In this document: in pieces, positions 35,033-43,777 of the stretch
Layout of the letters: each line of letters starts with the position of its first letter
Numbering within the stretch: the first letter of the stretch is position 1
NCBI GenBank assembly: GCA_017524615.1
Contig: JAFXVJ010000050.1
Span: 1-64,000 of the forward strand
DNA: 64,000 bases
Origin: Clostridia bacterium
GTDB lineage: Bacteria; Bacillota; Clostridia; Christensenellales; Aristaeellaceae
Direction: 5' to 3'
Made by a program: the position numbers and the translations under genes
Notes under the pieces: model-generated
Seen by the model: the letters and a program-made list of their open reading frames with translations, nothing else
Database searches by the model: none
What the model was told of the DNA's origin: nothing

Positions 35033-35408
35033 TTATGATTCCTCCGTTTCCGGCTGCTCCATGCCCGCCCGCAGCATCTCAATGGCGCGTTTTTCCATGC
35101 GGGAAACGTAACTGCGGCTGATCCCAAGCACCTCCGCCACCTCATGCTGGGCGTGAACGGCGCCGTCCAGCAGGCCGTAGCGCATTTCGATCACCAGCCG
35201 CTCCTTCTTGGGCAGGCCTTTCACCAGCTTTCGCACCCGCCCCAGGGTCACACGCCGCACGGCCTCATCCTCTACGTGACCCGGTTCCGTGCCCAGGATA
35301 TCCAGGAAACTCAGCTCGTTGCCTTCCCCATCCGTGCCGATGGGATCCGACAGGCTCACGTCCCCCTTCCGCTTCCGGGATGCCCGCAGCAGCATCAGGA
35401 TTTCATTT
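35033..35408 (-). CDS. sigK: SigK sporulation sigma factor, C-terminal half (gene split by an intervening element)
   Basis: Read from the junction: Asn-Glu-Ile-Leu-Met-Leu-Leu-Arg, then KRKGDVSLSDPIGTDGEGNELSFLDILG (end of region 2 and region 3), LPKKERLVIEMRYGL and the region 4 helix-turn-helix (HEVAEVLGISRSYVSRMEKRAIEML). This matches the C-terminal half of Bacillus SigK and related mother-cell sigma factors; region 2 and the true start are missing. The N-terminal half is on the same strand 12.4 kb away (47776-48106). Joining at the shared AAATG gives a 233-residue SigK. Without excision this half has no proper start and is not expected to act. Confidence 0.95.
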
Positions 35409-37211
35409 GCTATCCTCGCCCCAAGGCGCCGCAGGGGTTGTCAGGGCGTCTGACCCCTCGTTTTCGCCGTAAACCACGTCCAGATAGGGCTCCAAATCGC
35501 CGTTTTCGTCCTCTTCCGCGGGGTTTTCCATCCACTTACGCAACCCTTCGGGATATTGGATTTCATCATCTCCCGCCCCGAAGAGGATCACATGGGCGTT
35601 TTCCCCATCCCAGATCACCCGGCGGATCACTGTTTTGAGGGCGGCCCGCTGCTGCTCAATGGACATATCCGCAAGCCCGTCCTTGAACGCCGCCAGCATG
35701 TCCCGCAGCAGATCGAATTCGCTGTCCGTCAATTCCTGCCGGTTCAGCAGGCTCGCCAGTTCCTGGATTCGTTGATCCAGGGCTTTGCTTTCCCGGTTCA
35801 GTTCGTCCAGACGCTTTGCCACCAGTTCTTTGGTGTCTCCGGCCGCCATCCCCGCCAGCGCGTCCACCAGGCCGCTGATTTTTTTGTCGGTTTCGGCCTT
35901 TTCCTGCTGCAAGGCGGCTTTCTGCTTTTCATATTCGACCCTGTCGCCGGTGAAAAAGCCCCGGCTGCGGGACAGCTGGGCCATGAATTCCCCCGCGTTC
36001 TCGTCGATGTGCCGGATGCGGTCCACGATCATGGCGTCCAGGATGTTGCCGTTCACGTTTTTGTTGTTGCACAGCGCCTTCTGGCTGCGCTCCTTGAGCT
36101 TGCAGACGTAGGTATAGACGGGCTTGCCCTCCGGAGTCAGGCGCTTGGTGAGTTTGGGGTACATCCGGTTGCCGCACTTGCAGAACAGGAAACCGGTCAA
36201 AAGCGCCTCGTTGCTCCGGGGGCGGCGGTAAGCCTTGGATTTGTTCTGCTCCAGCGCCTCCTGCGCCCGCACCCACGTTTTTCCCGGGATCAGCCCGGGA
36301 TGCTGCCCCACCGCCACGATCCAATCGCTCACCGGCAGGAACACCGTGGCCCGGCCCTTTTCCTGGTCGGTGCGGTTGTAGGCCATCACGCCCCGCGCCC
36401 CGTCAAAATCCGCTTCCTCCGCGAACACGTCTGCGCCGTGGGCGGTGAAATACCGGTACATGTCCCCGTCTGCAATGGCGTAAACGGGATTGAGTAAGAT
36501 TCCCTTGATGGAAAAGCGGGTGTGGTACTTGCCGTTCTTGCTGACGATGCGCCGCTGCATCAGTTCCGCTTCCGTTTTCGTCAGGGAGTTGGTTTCGCCG
36601 AACAGCTGATAGATCAGCTTCACCGTCTCCGCCTCCTCCGGGATCGGCTTCAGCCGGCAGGCCTTTTTCTTTTTCCCGTCCACGGTGACGGTCTGCACGC
36701 TTTCGGAAGCGTAGCCCGTGGGCGTGACGCCCCCCAGCCACCGGCCCGTCTTCGCCAGTTCCCGCATGTTGTCCCGGATGCGCTCGGCGATGGTTTCCCG
36801 CTCCAACTGGGAAAACACCGATGCAATATACATCATGGCCCGGCCCATGGGCTGGCTGGTGTCGAACCGCTCCCGGATGGAAACGAAATCCACCTTCAGC
36901 CGCCCCAGCTCCTCGATCAGCCCCGCAAAATCGCTGATGTTGCGGCTGATCCGGTCCAGCCGGTACACGATCACCGCGCTGTGCTTCTTATTCTTCACCG
37001 CCTTCATCATTTCCTTGAAGGCCGGCCGGTTCAGGTTGCCGCCGGAAAACCCCTCGTCCTCATACACCACGGCTTTTTCCGCCGCGTCCTCCCCATCGTT
37101 CATCCGAATGTACGCCCGGCACAGCTCGATCTGGTTCCCGATGCTCTCTCCTTTGCCGGTGAATCTGGATTTCCGGGAATATATGGCGACGGTCTGCTCG
37201 TTTCCTTTCAC
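35403..37211 (-). CDS. Large serine recombinase of the sigK element (SpoIVCA-like)
   Basis: About 602 residues. The N-terminal resolvase domain has the catalytic serine in IYSRKSRFTGKGESIGNQIE and conserved arginines in VIYRLDRISRN and SQLERETIAERIRDNM. A Recombinase domain follows (GGVTPTGYAS...), then a zinc ribbon (LFCKCGNRMYP...YVCKLKERSQKALC), a long coiled coil and a C-terminal tail. I place the start at GTG 37211, nine bases after GGGGAA; an in-frame ATG at 37274 has no ribosome-binding site. The stop codon overlaps the att core, so excision would remove it. Position and family point to the enzyme that excises the element; it probably needs mother-cell expression. Confidence 0.93.
   Translation of the reverse strand: MKGNEQTVAIYSRKSRFTGKGESIGNQIELCRAYIRMNDGEDAAEKAVVYEDEGFSGGNLNRPAFKEMMKAVKNKKHSAVIVYRLDRISRNISDFAGLIEELGRLKVDFVSIRERFDTSQPMGRAMMYIASVFSQLERETIAERIRDNMRELAKTGRWLGGVTPTGYASESVQTVTVDGKKKKACRLKPIPEEAETVKLIYQLFGETNSLTKTEAELMQRRIVSKNGKYHTRFSIKGILLNPVYAIADGDMYRYFTAHGADVFAEEADFDGARGVMAYNRTDQEKGRATVFLPVSDWIVAVGQHPGLIPGKTWVRAQEALEQNKSKAYRRPRSNEALLTGFLFCKCGNRMYPKLTKRLTPEGKPVYTYVCKLKERSQKALCNNKNVNGNILDAMIVDRIRHIDENAGEFMAQLSRSRGFFTGDRVEYEKQKAALQQEKAETDKKISGLVDALAGMAAGDTKELVAKRLDELNRESKALDQRIQELASLLNRQELTDSEFDLLRDMLAAFKDGLADMSIEQQRAALKTVIRRVIWDGENAHVILFGAGDDEIQYPEGLRKWMENPAEEDENGDLEPYLDVVYGENEGSDALTTPAAPWGEDSK
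35404..35408. other. Left attachment site of the sigK intervening element
   Basis: The plus-strand core CATTT (35404-35408) is flanked by sigK sequence on the left (CATCAGGATTT) and by element sequence on the right (GCTATCCTCGCC). The same core in the same orientation is at 47776-47780. The recombinase stop codon TGA lies within this core. Confidence 0.85.
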
Positions 37212-37290
37212 TTTTCTCACTTCCCCGATTGATGCCGTGCGATATACTTTCGACTTTATATTATCGAAGAGCATTTCATTTGATAACTTA

Positions 37291-37333
37291 AAAACCCGCT
37301 TTCATTACTGAAATCTCAGCATTTGAAAGCGGG
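37291..37333 (-). terminator. Terminator between the phosphoesterase remnant and the recombinase
   Basis: CCCGCTTTCA (37295-37304) pairs with TGAAAGCGGG (37324-37333). On the minus strand TTTTTAAG follows. It separates recombinase expression from upstream transcription. Confidence 0.75.
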
Positions 37334-37407
37334 ATATTGATCAAGGCTTTGCGATTTATTTCACTTGGCTGGTATTGAATGTCCGTAGAACGATGATCAT
37401 CGGCTTC

Positions 37408-37662
37408 TCACAGGCCCATCTTGGCCATGATCCCGTCCGCGGTAACGCCGGGATGGGTCACGTACAGCCGGGCGATCTGTTCCGCCCATTCCTTATCGTT
37501 GTTTCCCCGCACCGCCTGGACCGGCGCAATCTCCTCCAGCCGGTCCAGGATCTTCCGGCTGCTCACGTCCCCGCCGTGGAGAATGAAATCGCAGCCCGAA
37601 AGCCGGTTCAGCACTTCCGGGCGCAGCAGATCGTGGGTGTCGGATAAAACTGCGATTTTCAT
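37408..37662 (-). pseudogene. Truncated YfcE-type metallophosphoesterase
   Basis: An 84-residue reading with the first half of a calcineurin-like phosphoesterase: MKIAVLSDTHDLL (Asp-x-His), ILHGGDVSS (Gly-Gly-Asp) and VRGNND (Gly-Asn-Asn/His-Asp). The C-terminal half, with the remaining metal ligands (usually a Thr-His-Gly-His motif), is gone and replaced by an unrelated tail (THPGVTADGIMAKMGL). Full homologues have about 150-180 residues. It is therefore unlikely to be active. A ribosome-binding site (AGGGAAACG) remains. It lies in the sigK element next to the recombinase. Confidence 0.75.
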
Positions 37663-37709
37663 TGCTTCGTTTCCCTGCTCTTTTTCTTGGTTATTCTATG
37701 CGCGCCTGC

Positions 37710-38909
37710 TCATATCCGATATGCTGTCTGCCCGCAATGATTCAGCTTCGCCAGCCGCCCCACCGCACCATCCAGCGCGTGGGCCAGCTTCTTCGTCTGC
37801 CGCACGCCGCTTTCATACCACACGTTCCTGACCATGAGCGCGCCCGCTTTCCGATCTGCGGCGGCTTCGATCCTGCCAACAAATTGATCGCCATAAAGCA
37901 TGGGCAGCACATAGTATCCATACTTCCGCTTTTCCGCGGGGGTATAGATTTCCCAGGAATACTGATAACCCCAAACGGCCTCGATCAGCTTCCGATCCCA
38001 CAGCATGGGATCCAGCGGGGCCAAAAACTCGAGCCGCGGTTTCCTGTCGATATCGTCGGCGAGAACGGCCTCCATCAGCGGCTGATCCTCGCTCAGCAAA
38101 TACAAAGGAGATCGAATGCCCTCCGCCAGCACGGGCAGGATTTCTCCCGCGTGCAGCAGCGTGTCAAACGCCTGCTCGCGCTCATCGGTATTCATATCAA
38201 TGCCCAGCCAGGCGTCGGAGCGCCGATCCCACAAGAGCCCCACGGCGCCGATGCGCCGCTTCACGCGCCACTGCCGGAAGGAGGCCGCATCCGGGCAGGG
38301 ATTTGGCGCATTCAGAAGCGCCGGGCTGAAATACCGGTCCGCCAGATCGTAAAATTTCCGGGACCCGCTTTTGTGATGGATCAGCAGCACGCCGTCCGTA
38401 TACAACTGCTCCAGCACCGAACGGGCCGCCGGGGACTGGCCGTGCCAGTTGCCGCTCCAGTGCATGGAGGAATGCCAGAAAACCTTTCCTTCGATGGGCA
38501 AAGAATCGCTGCTGACAGGGCCGTTTTCCCGGATGTAAGCGATGGCCTGCTCTTCCAATTCCGGGATGTCCGGAAAGGACGCGCCGTGGGCTTTGCTCCT
38601 TTCCCGATAGCCGGCAAAGTACGGCCAATCCTCCCGGGGCCAGATGGACAATTCCTTGTCGCTGTAATCCACCAGCAGGCGATCCTGGTACAGAAGATCG
38701 GCCAGCATCTGCTTGGAAAAGCCCTTCACCCGGGACTGCAAGGTCAATTCCGCGTTTTTGCCGCATACGTCCACGGGATCATACTGAATGCAGCCCGCCT
38801 GACGGACATACCGGTACGCGCCGTCTTTTCCGGCAAAGCGATGCTTCCCCAGCAAACCCTGCTTGCTGAGCATGAACCGCCTGGCCTGTTCCTTCGTGAT
38901 CGTCATCAT
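37710..38909 (-). CDS. YcaQ/AlkX-like winged-helix DNA glycosylase family protein
   Basis: A 399-residue HTH_42 protein. It shows the family course: ARRFMLSKQGLLG, the catalytic Gln-x-Asp motif in GCIQYDPVDVCGKN, LWDRRSDAWLG, LEFLAPLDPMLWDRKLIEAVWGYQYSWEIYTPAEKRKYGYYVLPMLYGDQFVGRIE, a very conserved C-terminal block. YcaQ-type enzymes remove bulky alkyl or crosslinked bases; AlkZ relatives protect producers of DNA-damaging antibiotics. ATG 38909 (or the next ATG) lies behind AAGGG. The gene is inside the sigK element as intact cargo on the minus strand. Whether it protects the element or the host is unknown. Confidence 0.85.
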   Translation of the reverse strand: MMTITKEQARRFMLSKQGLLGKHRFAGKDGAYRYVRQAGCIQYDPVDVCGKNAELTLQSRVKGFSKQMLADLLYQDRLLVDYSDKELSIWPREDWPYFAGYRERSKAHGASFPDIPELEEQAIAYIRENGPVSSDSLPIEGKVFWHSSMHWSGNWHGQSPAARSVLEQLYTDGVLLIHHKSGSRKFYDLADRYFSPALLNAPNPCPDAASFRQWRVKRRIGAVGLLWDRRSDAWLGIDMNTDEREQAFDTLLHAGEILPVLAEGIRSPLYLLSEDQPLMEAVLADDIDRKPRLEFLAPLDPMLWDRKLIEAVWGYQYSWEIYTPAEKRKYGYYVLPMLYGDQFVGRIEAAADRKAGALMVRNVWYESGVRQTKKLAHALDGAVGRLAKLNHCGQTAYRI

Positions 38910-39136
38910 ATTTCCGTGCCCTTCGTTCCTTTCGCAGCTTTGCCCCGGATCAAGTATATCATATGAAAACCGAAATGAACAGAAGCTTGATCATTGATTA
39001 TTTATACCAATTATTTCATGATGGATGAAACGAAAAGCCAACGTCCATCCCCGAAGAATCAAAGGAAAGGAGAAATACGGTAAGGTGCCTTACAAACGCC
39101 AGGCAGCAGCCGTCAGCCGAATCGGCAGGCATATCT

Positions 39137-39391
39137 TTGCTGGCCGGCCACATACATTTCCGTAGGAAGGAGGCGCTGCCTATCCCCAAACCGAACCCCG
39201 TCAACATCATCGTTCACTATCCGAAAACCGCGGAAGGCCGGCGCATCCTGACCCGGCGCATGGCCGGCGTACATGCCGACTGGGTCTGCGATAAGCTGAA
39301 AAAAATGAACTGCCCCGCGGATCAGAAAGTGCAATTATTGAACGCCGTGGTGGATACGGCCAAAAGAAAAACGCGGGATCAGGCCCGGTAA
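39137..39391 (+). CDS. Small conserved element-type protein, unknown function
   Basis: Up to 84 residues. The plausible protein core is PVNIIVHYPKTAEGRR...RMAGVHADWVCDKLKKMNCPADQKVQLLNAVVDTAKRK. The helical pattern Ala-x-Val-His-Ala...Leu-x-x-Met-Asn-Cys-Pro...Gln-Lys-Val-x-Leu-Leu resembles short proteins I recall near recombinases in clostridial mobile elements, but I cannot name a family. The start is uncertain. A strong AGGAAGGAGG (39164-39173) sits before a possible ATC at 39183, while the only common start upstream is a TTG at 39137. The flanking 38910-39136 has nothing I can support. Confidence 0.5.
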   Translation: MLAGHIHFRRKEALPIPKPNPVNIIVHYPKTAEGRRILTRRMAGVHADWVCDKLKKMNCPADQKVQLLNAVVDTAKRKTRDQAR

Positions 39392-39728
39392 CGCCTGATC
39401 CCCGCCCGGCGGGCGTCGATGGACGATTGCAGGTTTTTTCGTATGTTGCTGGTGCTGATAAGCCTATTTGAACAGGCATATTCCGGTCCTCCTTTGTCCG
39501 GAATGCGATTGGATGCAGCGCGCTTCATCTGCGTGCTTTATACCAAAAGAGAGCATAAGGGACAATCTGTATTATTATTATAATTTATGCAAGTATATAT
39601 AAAGCAATTTTTCATATAAGTACTTTTCTATGAAATGCTGGCTCCGCCTGCCTTTCAGTCGCAATTCAGCGTGAGCAGAATTACGAGCAAAAGACCAGGA
39701 AAAAAACAATCCCCTTCGCGTTCCAATA

Positions 39729-39779
39729 TTGACAGGACCGGCGGGCGTAATATAATAAAGATGTTCGGACAACCCGAAC
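39729..39779 (+). promoter_or_regulatory. Strong promoter of the peptide-uptake operon, with an operator-like palindrome
   Basis: TTGACA (39729-39734), 16 bases, TATAAT (39751-39756). The palindrome GTTCGG-ACAAC-CCGAAC (39763-39779) overlaps the predicted start of transcription and could be an operator or the first stem of the leader. The stretch 39392-39728 upstream has a very AT-rich part near 39565-39640 and no gene I recognise. Confidence 0.85.
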
Positions 39780-39949
39780 GGAATAGAGGCGCGGCATGCA
39801 TCAGTACCGCAGGCTGTTCTGCCGGAGTGTAAGCCCAGGCGAAAGGGCTTGCCGCCGAAACGCGGCCCCCGTGGCGGGAGGGCGCGTTGGGACGACGGAA
39901 AAAGATCCCGCGTACTGTCATGCCCGGCCATGAAGCGCTATTCCCGGTT
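39777..39949 (+). ncRNA. Lysine-riboswitch-like aptamer
   Basis: The sequence follows the L-box layout. P1 is AACGGAATAG (39777-39786) with CTATTCCCGGTT (39938-39949). Just inside P1 is AGAGGCGCGGC, then ATCAGTACCGC, GGCGAAAGGG and TTGCCGCCGAA, the conserved core blocks of lysine riboswitches (compare AGAGGUGCG, UCAAGAGUA, GAAAGGGG, GUCGCCGAA in Bacillus lysC). A final hairpin TCATGCCCGGCCATGA precedes the P1 3' strand. A terminator follows at 39980. Lysine binding would be expected to shut off the operon. The identity was judged by eye, not by covariance search. Confidence 0.8.
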
Positions 39950-39979
39950 GTTTCTGCAGATTCAAGCGGAGAATGACGT

Positions 39980-40006
39980 AAAGCGATTCTTCGCTTTTCT
40001 TTTTTC
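39980..40006 (+). terminator. Riboswitch expression-platform terminator
   Basis: AAAGCGA (39980-39986) pairs with TCGCTTT (39991-39997), then TCTTTTTTC. It lies 30 bases after the aptamer and 28 before the GTG start. Confidence 0.8.
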
Positions 40007-40033
40007 TTCCGCATTTCTTCCAGGAGCGCGCAA

Positions 40034-40711
40034 GTGAGTGTAAAGATTGCCATTCCGATCCCGCCCCAGGACCGGTATCCCAACTATTTTTCGGCGCTGA
40101 GTGCCTTGGGGGCGGAAGGGATCAAGGCCTCGGCGGAGGCTGATCCTTCCGACTTCGACGGCCTGCTGCTCCCCGGCGGGGGCGATATATGCCCGGCCTA
40201 TTACCGCCAGGAAACGGCCGGGGCCGCGGACATGGATCCGGCCCTGGACGCGCTGCAGTTTGCGGTGGTCGACCGGTTTTTCAAGGCGGGGAAAATGATC
40301 TTCGGCATCTGCCGGGGGCATCAATTGCTGAACGTGTACTTTGGGGGCACCCTGATCCAGGATCTGCAAAACGGGAAAATGCACGACTGGGAGCAGGGCT
40401 TCTCCATGGACAAGGTCCACATGACGGAGGCCCTGCCCGGCTCCTGGATAGCGGGCATTTACGGCCTTCGCTTCCCCACCAACAGCGCCCATCACCAGGC
40501 CGTGGACCAGCTGGGCAAGGGCCTGACCGCGGACATGTATGCCCCAGACGGGATCATCGAGGCGGCGCATCATGAGAGCGGCCGGGTTTTCAGCGTGCAG
40601 TGGCACCCGGAAAGGATGTGCTTTGACCACCGGCGGGAGGACACCGTGGACGGAAGCAAAGTGATCCGTTGGTTTCTGGACAGGTGCCTGAGCGCAAAAT
40701 GCCCCGGATGA
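40034..40711 (+). CDS. Class I glutamine amidotransferase-like peptidase (gamma-glutamyl hydrolase, PuuD family)
   Basis: A 225-residue protein of the peptidase C26 / PuuD type. LLLPGGGDICPAYY forms the oxyanion region. The nucleophile elbow is FGICRGHQLLNVYFGGTLIQDL (Cys). The His/Glu pair lies in VFSVQWHPERM. NSAHHQAV is the family's substrate-side segment. Relatives cleave gamma-glutamyl amide or isopeptide bonds, for example gamma-glutamyl-GABA. Translation begins at GTG 40034 behind AGGAG. It is the first gene behind the lysine riboswitch and is followed by a peptide ABC transporter. Cleavage of imported gamma-glutamyl peptides, perhaps gamma-glutamyl-lysine, is a hypothesis from this context. 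Confidence 0.87.
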   Translation: MSVKIAIPIPPQDRYPNYFSALSALGAEGIKASAEADPSDFDGLLLPGGGDICPAYYRQETAGAADMDPALDALQFAVVDRFFKAGKMIFGICRGHQLLNVYFGGTLIQDLQNGKMHDWEQGFSMDKVHMTEALPGSWIAGIYGLRFPTNSAHHQAVDQLGKGLTADMYAPDGIIEAAHHESGRVFSVQWHPERMCFDHRREDTVDGSKVIRWFLDRCLSAKCPG

Positions 40712-40754
40712 AGCAGCGGGAGGGGCAGGCTCCCTTTCTTTCTCTTTGAATCCA

Positions 40755-40774
40755 CCATGGCGGGGCCGCCATGG
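40755..40774 (+). other. Perfect stem-loop in the operon leader of the binding protein
   Basis: CCATGGCGG (40755-40763) pairs with CCGCCATGG (40766-40774). No T-run follows. It is probably a processing or stability element that sets binding-protein mRNA apart from the peptidase mRNA. Confidence 0.5.
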
Positions 40775-40796
40775 AAAAATAGAAGGAGTGAAACGA

Positions 40797-42740
40797 ATGA
40801 AAAGGTTGATCCGCATGATGTCTCTGGCGCTGGCGCTGTGCCTGGCCCTGACTGGCGCGGCCGTGCCCGCTTTCGCTGAGGACGCTTCCGCGAAGGCCCA
40901 GGCGATCCTGGACGGCAAGGAATACGCCACCGTCTATAAGAGCTATTTCTCCACCTCCTATCCCTCCCTCAATTACTTCTGCACCTCCTATGCCACGGTG
41001 CGCGAGTTCGCCACCAACTGCGTGGACAGCCTGGTGGAGCCGGACATTTACGGCAATTACACCGGCGCCCTGGCGGAGAGCTGGGATGTGAACGACGATT
41101 ACACCGTGTGGACCTTCCATATCCGCAAGGGTCAGAAGTGGATCGACCATACCGGCGCCCAGACGGAATACGACCTGACCGCCCAGGACTTCGTGGACGG
41201 CATCCGCTACATCGGCGACCCCCAGAACGATGCCTATTCCCTGCGCGTGATCCGCAACCTGATCACCGGCCTGTATGATTACTACTGGGGCCTGGATGAC
41301 ATTGACTGCGGCGATGACACGGAAACCAACAGGGACGACCTGGTGGCCCGGTTCGATGAGATCGTGGGCGTGAAGGCCCTGGACGAATACACCGTCCAGT
41401 ATACCCTGGACAATAGCGCGCCCTATTTCCTCTCCCTGGTGGAAAGCAGCATGCTGCTCCTGCCCGTGGAATACGATTACGTGGTCGCCCAGGGCGATGA
41501 CTTCGCCGTGGACAACACCCACATGCTCTACTGCGGCCCCTATTACGTGTCCGCCTTCGAGCGCGACAAGAAGATCGTGCTCACCAAGAACCCCTATTAC
41601 TGGGATCTGGACAAAATCACTGTGGACACCATCGAATATCAGATGATCCCGGACGGCACCACTTCCCTTGAAATGTTCATCCGGGGCGAACTGGATTACA
41701 CCTCCGTGGAATCCGAAGCCTTCATGTCCCTCCAGGGGAGCGAATGGGAAAAGTACCTGATCCCCAACGAGTTCTCCTTCAGCACCAACTATCTGTGGCT
41801 GGACTTCCAGGGCGCGAATCCCGAGTTCAACACTTTCATCCAGAACGTGAACTTCCGCCGGGCCCTGCGCGCCGCTGTGGACCGGGAATCCCTGGCCTCC
41901 CTGCGGGAGCCCATGCAGCCCTCCCGCCTGGTGCGCAATACCGTGAACGCCGAGGGCGCGATCTTCAATTCCCAGGGCGTTGATTACACCCAGATCCCCC
42001 CGCTGGATGAAATCGCCAACGCGGATTACAGCGCCGATGAAAACGCCGCCCGGGCCTATATGGAGGCCGCTGTGGCAGAACTGTGCGATCCGGACGGCAC
42101 CATCAAGGGCGTGGAAGCGGGCACGGTGGATTATCTGCCCGTGATCAAGACCGATGTGGACGGCAAGCTGCCCGTCACCCTGATTTACGTGGGCACCAAC
42201 GATGAGAGCGAAATCATCCTGGCCCAGCTGTTTGAGGCCATGGTGGAGGAAGCCATCGGCACGGATTATATCGACGTGGTGCTGGCCTTTGACACCAGCG
42301 ACGATTTCTATGGCACCGTGGGCGGCAGCGTGAAGGGCCCGTTCAACTACGATATCTATTGGGATTCCCTGTCCACCGGCTACGCCGATCCCTCCGGCAT
42401 TCTGACCCGCATCACCTCCGACGGGGTAGAGAACGTGGGCTGCTACAGCGTGCCCGAATTTGACGCGCTGATCGAAAAGGCACTCAACGCCCCCACCTTC
42501 GACGAGCGGCTGCAATTCTTCGCCCAGGCGGAAGCGTACCTGCTGGACAACGCTTTCATGATCCCGGTGATTTCTTCCCTCCGCGGCTATCATATGACCT
42601 ATGACGTGCCCCATACCGCCCCCAGGGCGCTCTACGGCAGCGACCGCTACAAGGGCTTGAAGGTGGCCACGACGCCCATCACCCTGGAAGAATACCAGAT
42701 CCTGGACGCGGCCTGGGAAAGCCAGAGAAACGCGAAATAA
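40797..42740 (+). CDS. Oligopeptide ABC transporter substrate-binding protein (family 5)
   Basis: A 647-residue secreted SBP_bac_5 protein. The signal peptide is MKRLIRMMSLALALCLALTG, with cleavage after AFA. There is no lipobox cysteine, which is unusual for a binding protein in a single-membrane organism. Hallmarks are ALAESWDVNDDYTVWTFHIRKGQKW, TAQDFVDGIRY, PYFLSLVE, NPYYWD and, later, NVNFRRALRAAVDRESL. Family 5 proteins bind peptides or nickel; here peptides are likely. ATG 40797 follows AAGGAG. A hairpin downstream probably reduces read-through into the permease genes, giving excess binding protein. Confidence 0.9.
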   Translation: MKRLIRMMSLALALCLALTGAAVPAFAEDASAKAQAILDGKEYATVYKSYFSTSYPSLNYFCTSYATVREFATNCVDSLVEPDIYGNYTGALAESWDVNDDYTVWTFHIRKGQKWIDHTGAQTEYDLTAQDFVDGIRYIGDPQNDAYSLRVIRNLITGLYDYYWGLDDIDCGDDTETNRDDLVARFDEIVGVKALDEYTVQYTLDNSAPYFLSLVESSMLLLPVEYDYVVAQGDDFAVDNTHMLYCGPYYVSAFERDKKIVLTKNPYYWDLDKITVDTIEYQMIPDGTTSLEMFIRGELDYTSVESEAFMSLQGSEWEKYLIPNEFSFSTNYLWLDFQGANPEFNTFIQNVNFRRALRAAVDRESLASLREPMQPSRLVRNTVNAEGAIFNSQGVDYTQIPPLDEIANADYSADENAARAYMEAAVAELCDPDGTIKGVEAGTVDYLPVIKTDVDGKLPVTLIYVGTNDESEIILAQLFEAMVEEAIGTDYIDVVLAFDTSDDFYGTVGGSVKGPFNYDIYWDSLSTGYADPSGILTRITSDGVENVGCYSVPEFDALIEKALNAPTFDERLQFFAQAEAYLLDNAFMIPVISSLRGYHMTYDVPHTAPRALYGSDRYKGLKVATTPITLEEYQILDAAWESQRNAK

Positions 42741-42751
42741 CCAAACGGCGC

Positions 42752-42784
42752 AGGCTCCGGCTGTTTCAGCGGCCGGAGCCTTTC
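42752..42784 (+). terminator. Partial terminator between binding protein and permeases
   Basis: AGGCTCCGGC pairs with GCCGGAGCCT around TGTTTCAGCG, then TTCTCTTCT. The permease genes have no promoter of their own that I can see, so the hairpin is probably leaky. Confidence 0.65.
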
Positions 42785-42838
42785 TCTTCTGTTTGCCCGG
42801 GATAAGCGCCAATGGCGGAAAGGGGCCTGGCAAGGAAC

Positions 42839-43777
42839 ATGGCAAAGTATATTCTGCGGCGCCTGCTGCGCTCCGCGGTCACGCTGATCATCGTGTTCAC
42901 GGCGGTGTTCATGCTGCTTCGGTTTATGCCGCTCAACGGTTATTTCCCCCAGGAAATGATCAAGGAAACGGACGAGGCCACGCGGATGGCGTACCTGAGG
43001 AATTTAGGGCTGCTGGACCATCCATTCGTGCAGCTGTGGCGGTTCGTGCGAAGCCTTTTGCACGGGGATCTGGGGCGCAGCATCACGGTATATCCCAAGG
43101 TGCCCATCAGCACCCTGATGGCGGAAAAAATCCCCACCACCGCGTTCCTGGGGTTCTTCAGCATGCTGCTTGGCATCGTGGCGGGCCTTTCCATGGGCAT
43201 GATGATGGTGCGGCGGAAAAACAAGCTGGGAGACAGCCTGGGCAACGGGTATATCCTGCTGGTCCGGGCGGTGCCCAGCCTGATTTATCTGTTTTTCCTC
43301 CAGATCTGGGTGTCCCGCTGGCTGAATCTGCCCCTGGTTTACGACAAGGACATTCCCAAATCCTGGATCCTGCCCATCGTCTGCCTGTCCCTGTCCAGCG
43401 TGGCCTGGTACGCCTTGTGGATACGCCGGTTCATGGTGGACGAGGAAAACCAGGATTACGTGAAGTTCGCCTTCGTCAAGGGCCTGTCCCGGAAGGCCGT
43501 GCTGCGAAAGCATATTTTCCGCAACGCCGTGATCCCCATCACGGCTTACCTGCCCGCCGACCTGCTCAACATCGTGGCGGGCTCCCTGATCATTGAAACG
43601 CTCTACGCCATTCCCGGCACCGGCGGCCTGCTCACCACCGCCATTAAACGGCAGGACAACAACCTGGTGCAGGTGCTGGTGCTCATGTACGCCGCGTTGT
43701 CCATCCTGGGGGTGTTCCTGGGGGATCTGCTGCTGGCGTTCGTGGACCCGCGGATCAAGCTGACGGAGGAAAAATGA
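42839..43777 (+). CDS. Oligopeptide ABC transporter permease (OppB-like)
   Basis: A 312-residue protein with six membrane helices and the DppB/OppB pattern: MAKYILRRLLRSAVTLIIVF at the N-terminus, DLGRSITVYPKVPI, then the coupling EAA-like loop DYVKFAFVKGLSRKAVLRKHIFRNA and IIETLYAIPGTGGLL. I prefer the ATG at 42839 (MAKYILRR is the usual start); an in-frame ATG at 42812 lacks a ribosome-binding site. The stop overlaps the oppC-like start (ATGATG), showing coupling. It is the first of two permeases of the transporter in the sigK element. Confidence 0.9.
   Translation: MAKYILRRLLRSAVTLIIVFTAVFMLLRFMPLNGYFPQEMIKETDEATRMAYLRNLGLLDHPFVQLWRFVRSLLHGDLGRSITVYPKVPISTLMAEKIPTTAFLGFFSMLLGIVAGLSMGMMMVRRKNKLGDSLGNGYILLVRAVPSLIYLFFLQIWVSRWLNLPLVYDKDIPKSWILPIVCLSLSSVAWYALWIRRFMVDEENQDYVKFAFVKGLSRKAVLRKHIFRNAVIPITAYLPADLLNIVAGSLIIETLYAIPGTGGLLTTAIKRQDNNLVQVLVLMYAALSILGVFLGDLLLAFVDPRIKLTEEK

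Noticed and set aside
37255-37290. An additional att-like core (ATTTCATTTG) just upstream of the recombinase gene
   Set aside because: It shares about 10 bases with the left att region but has no CTATCC arm and no partner. Chance or sequence bias is enough.
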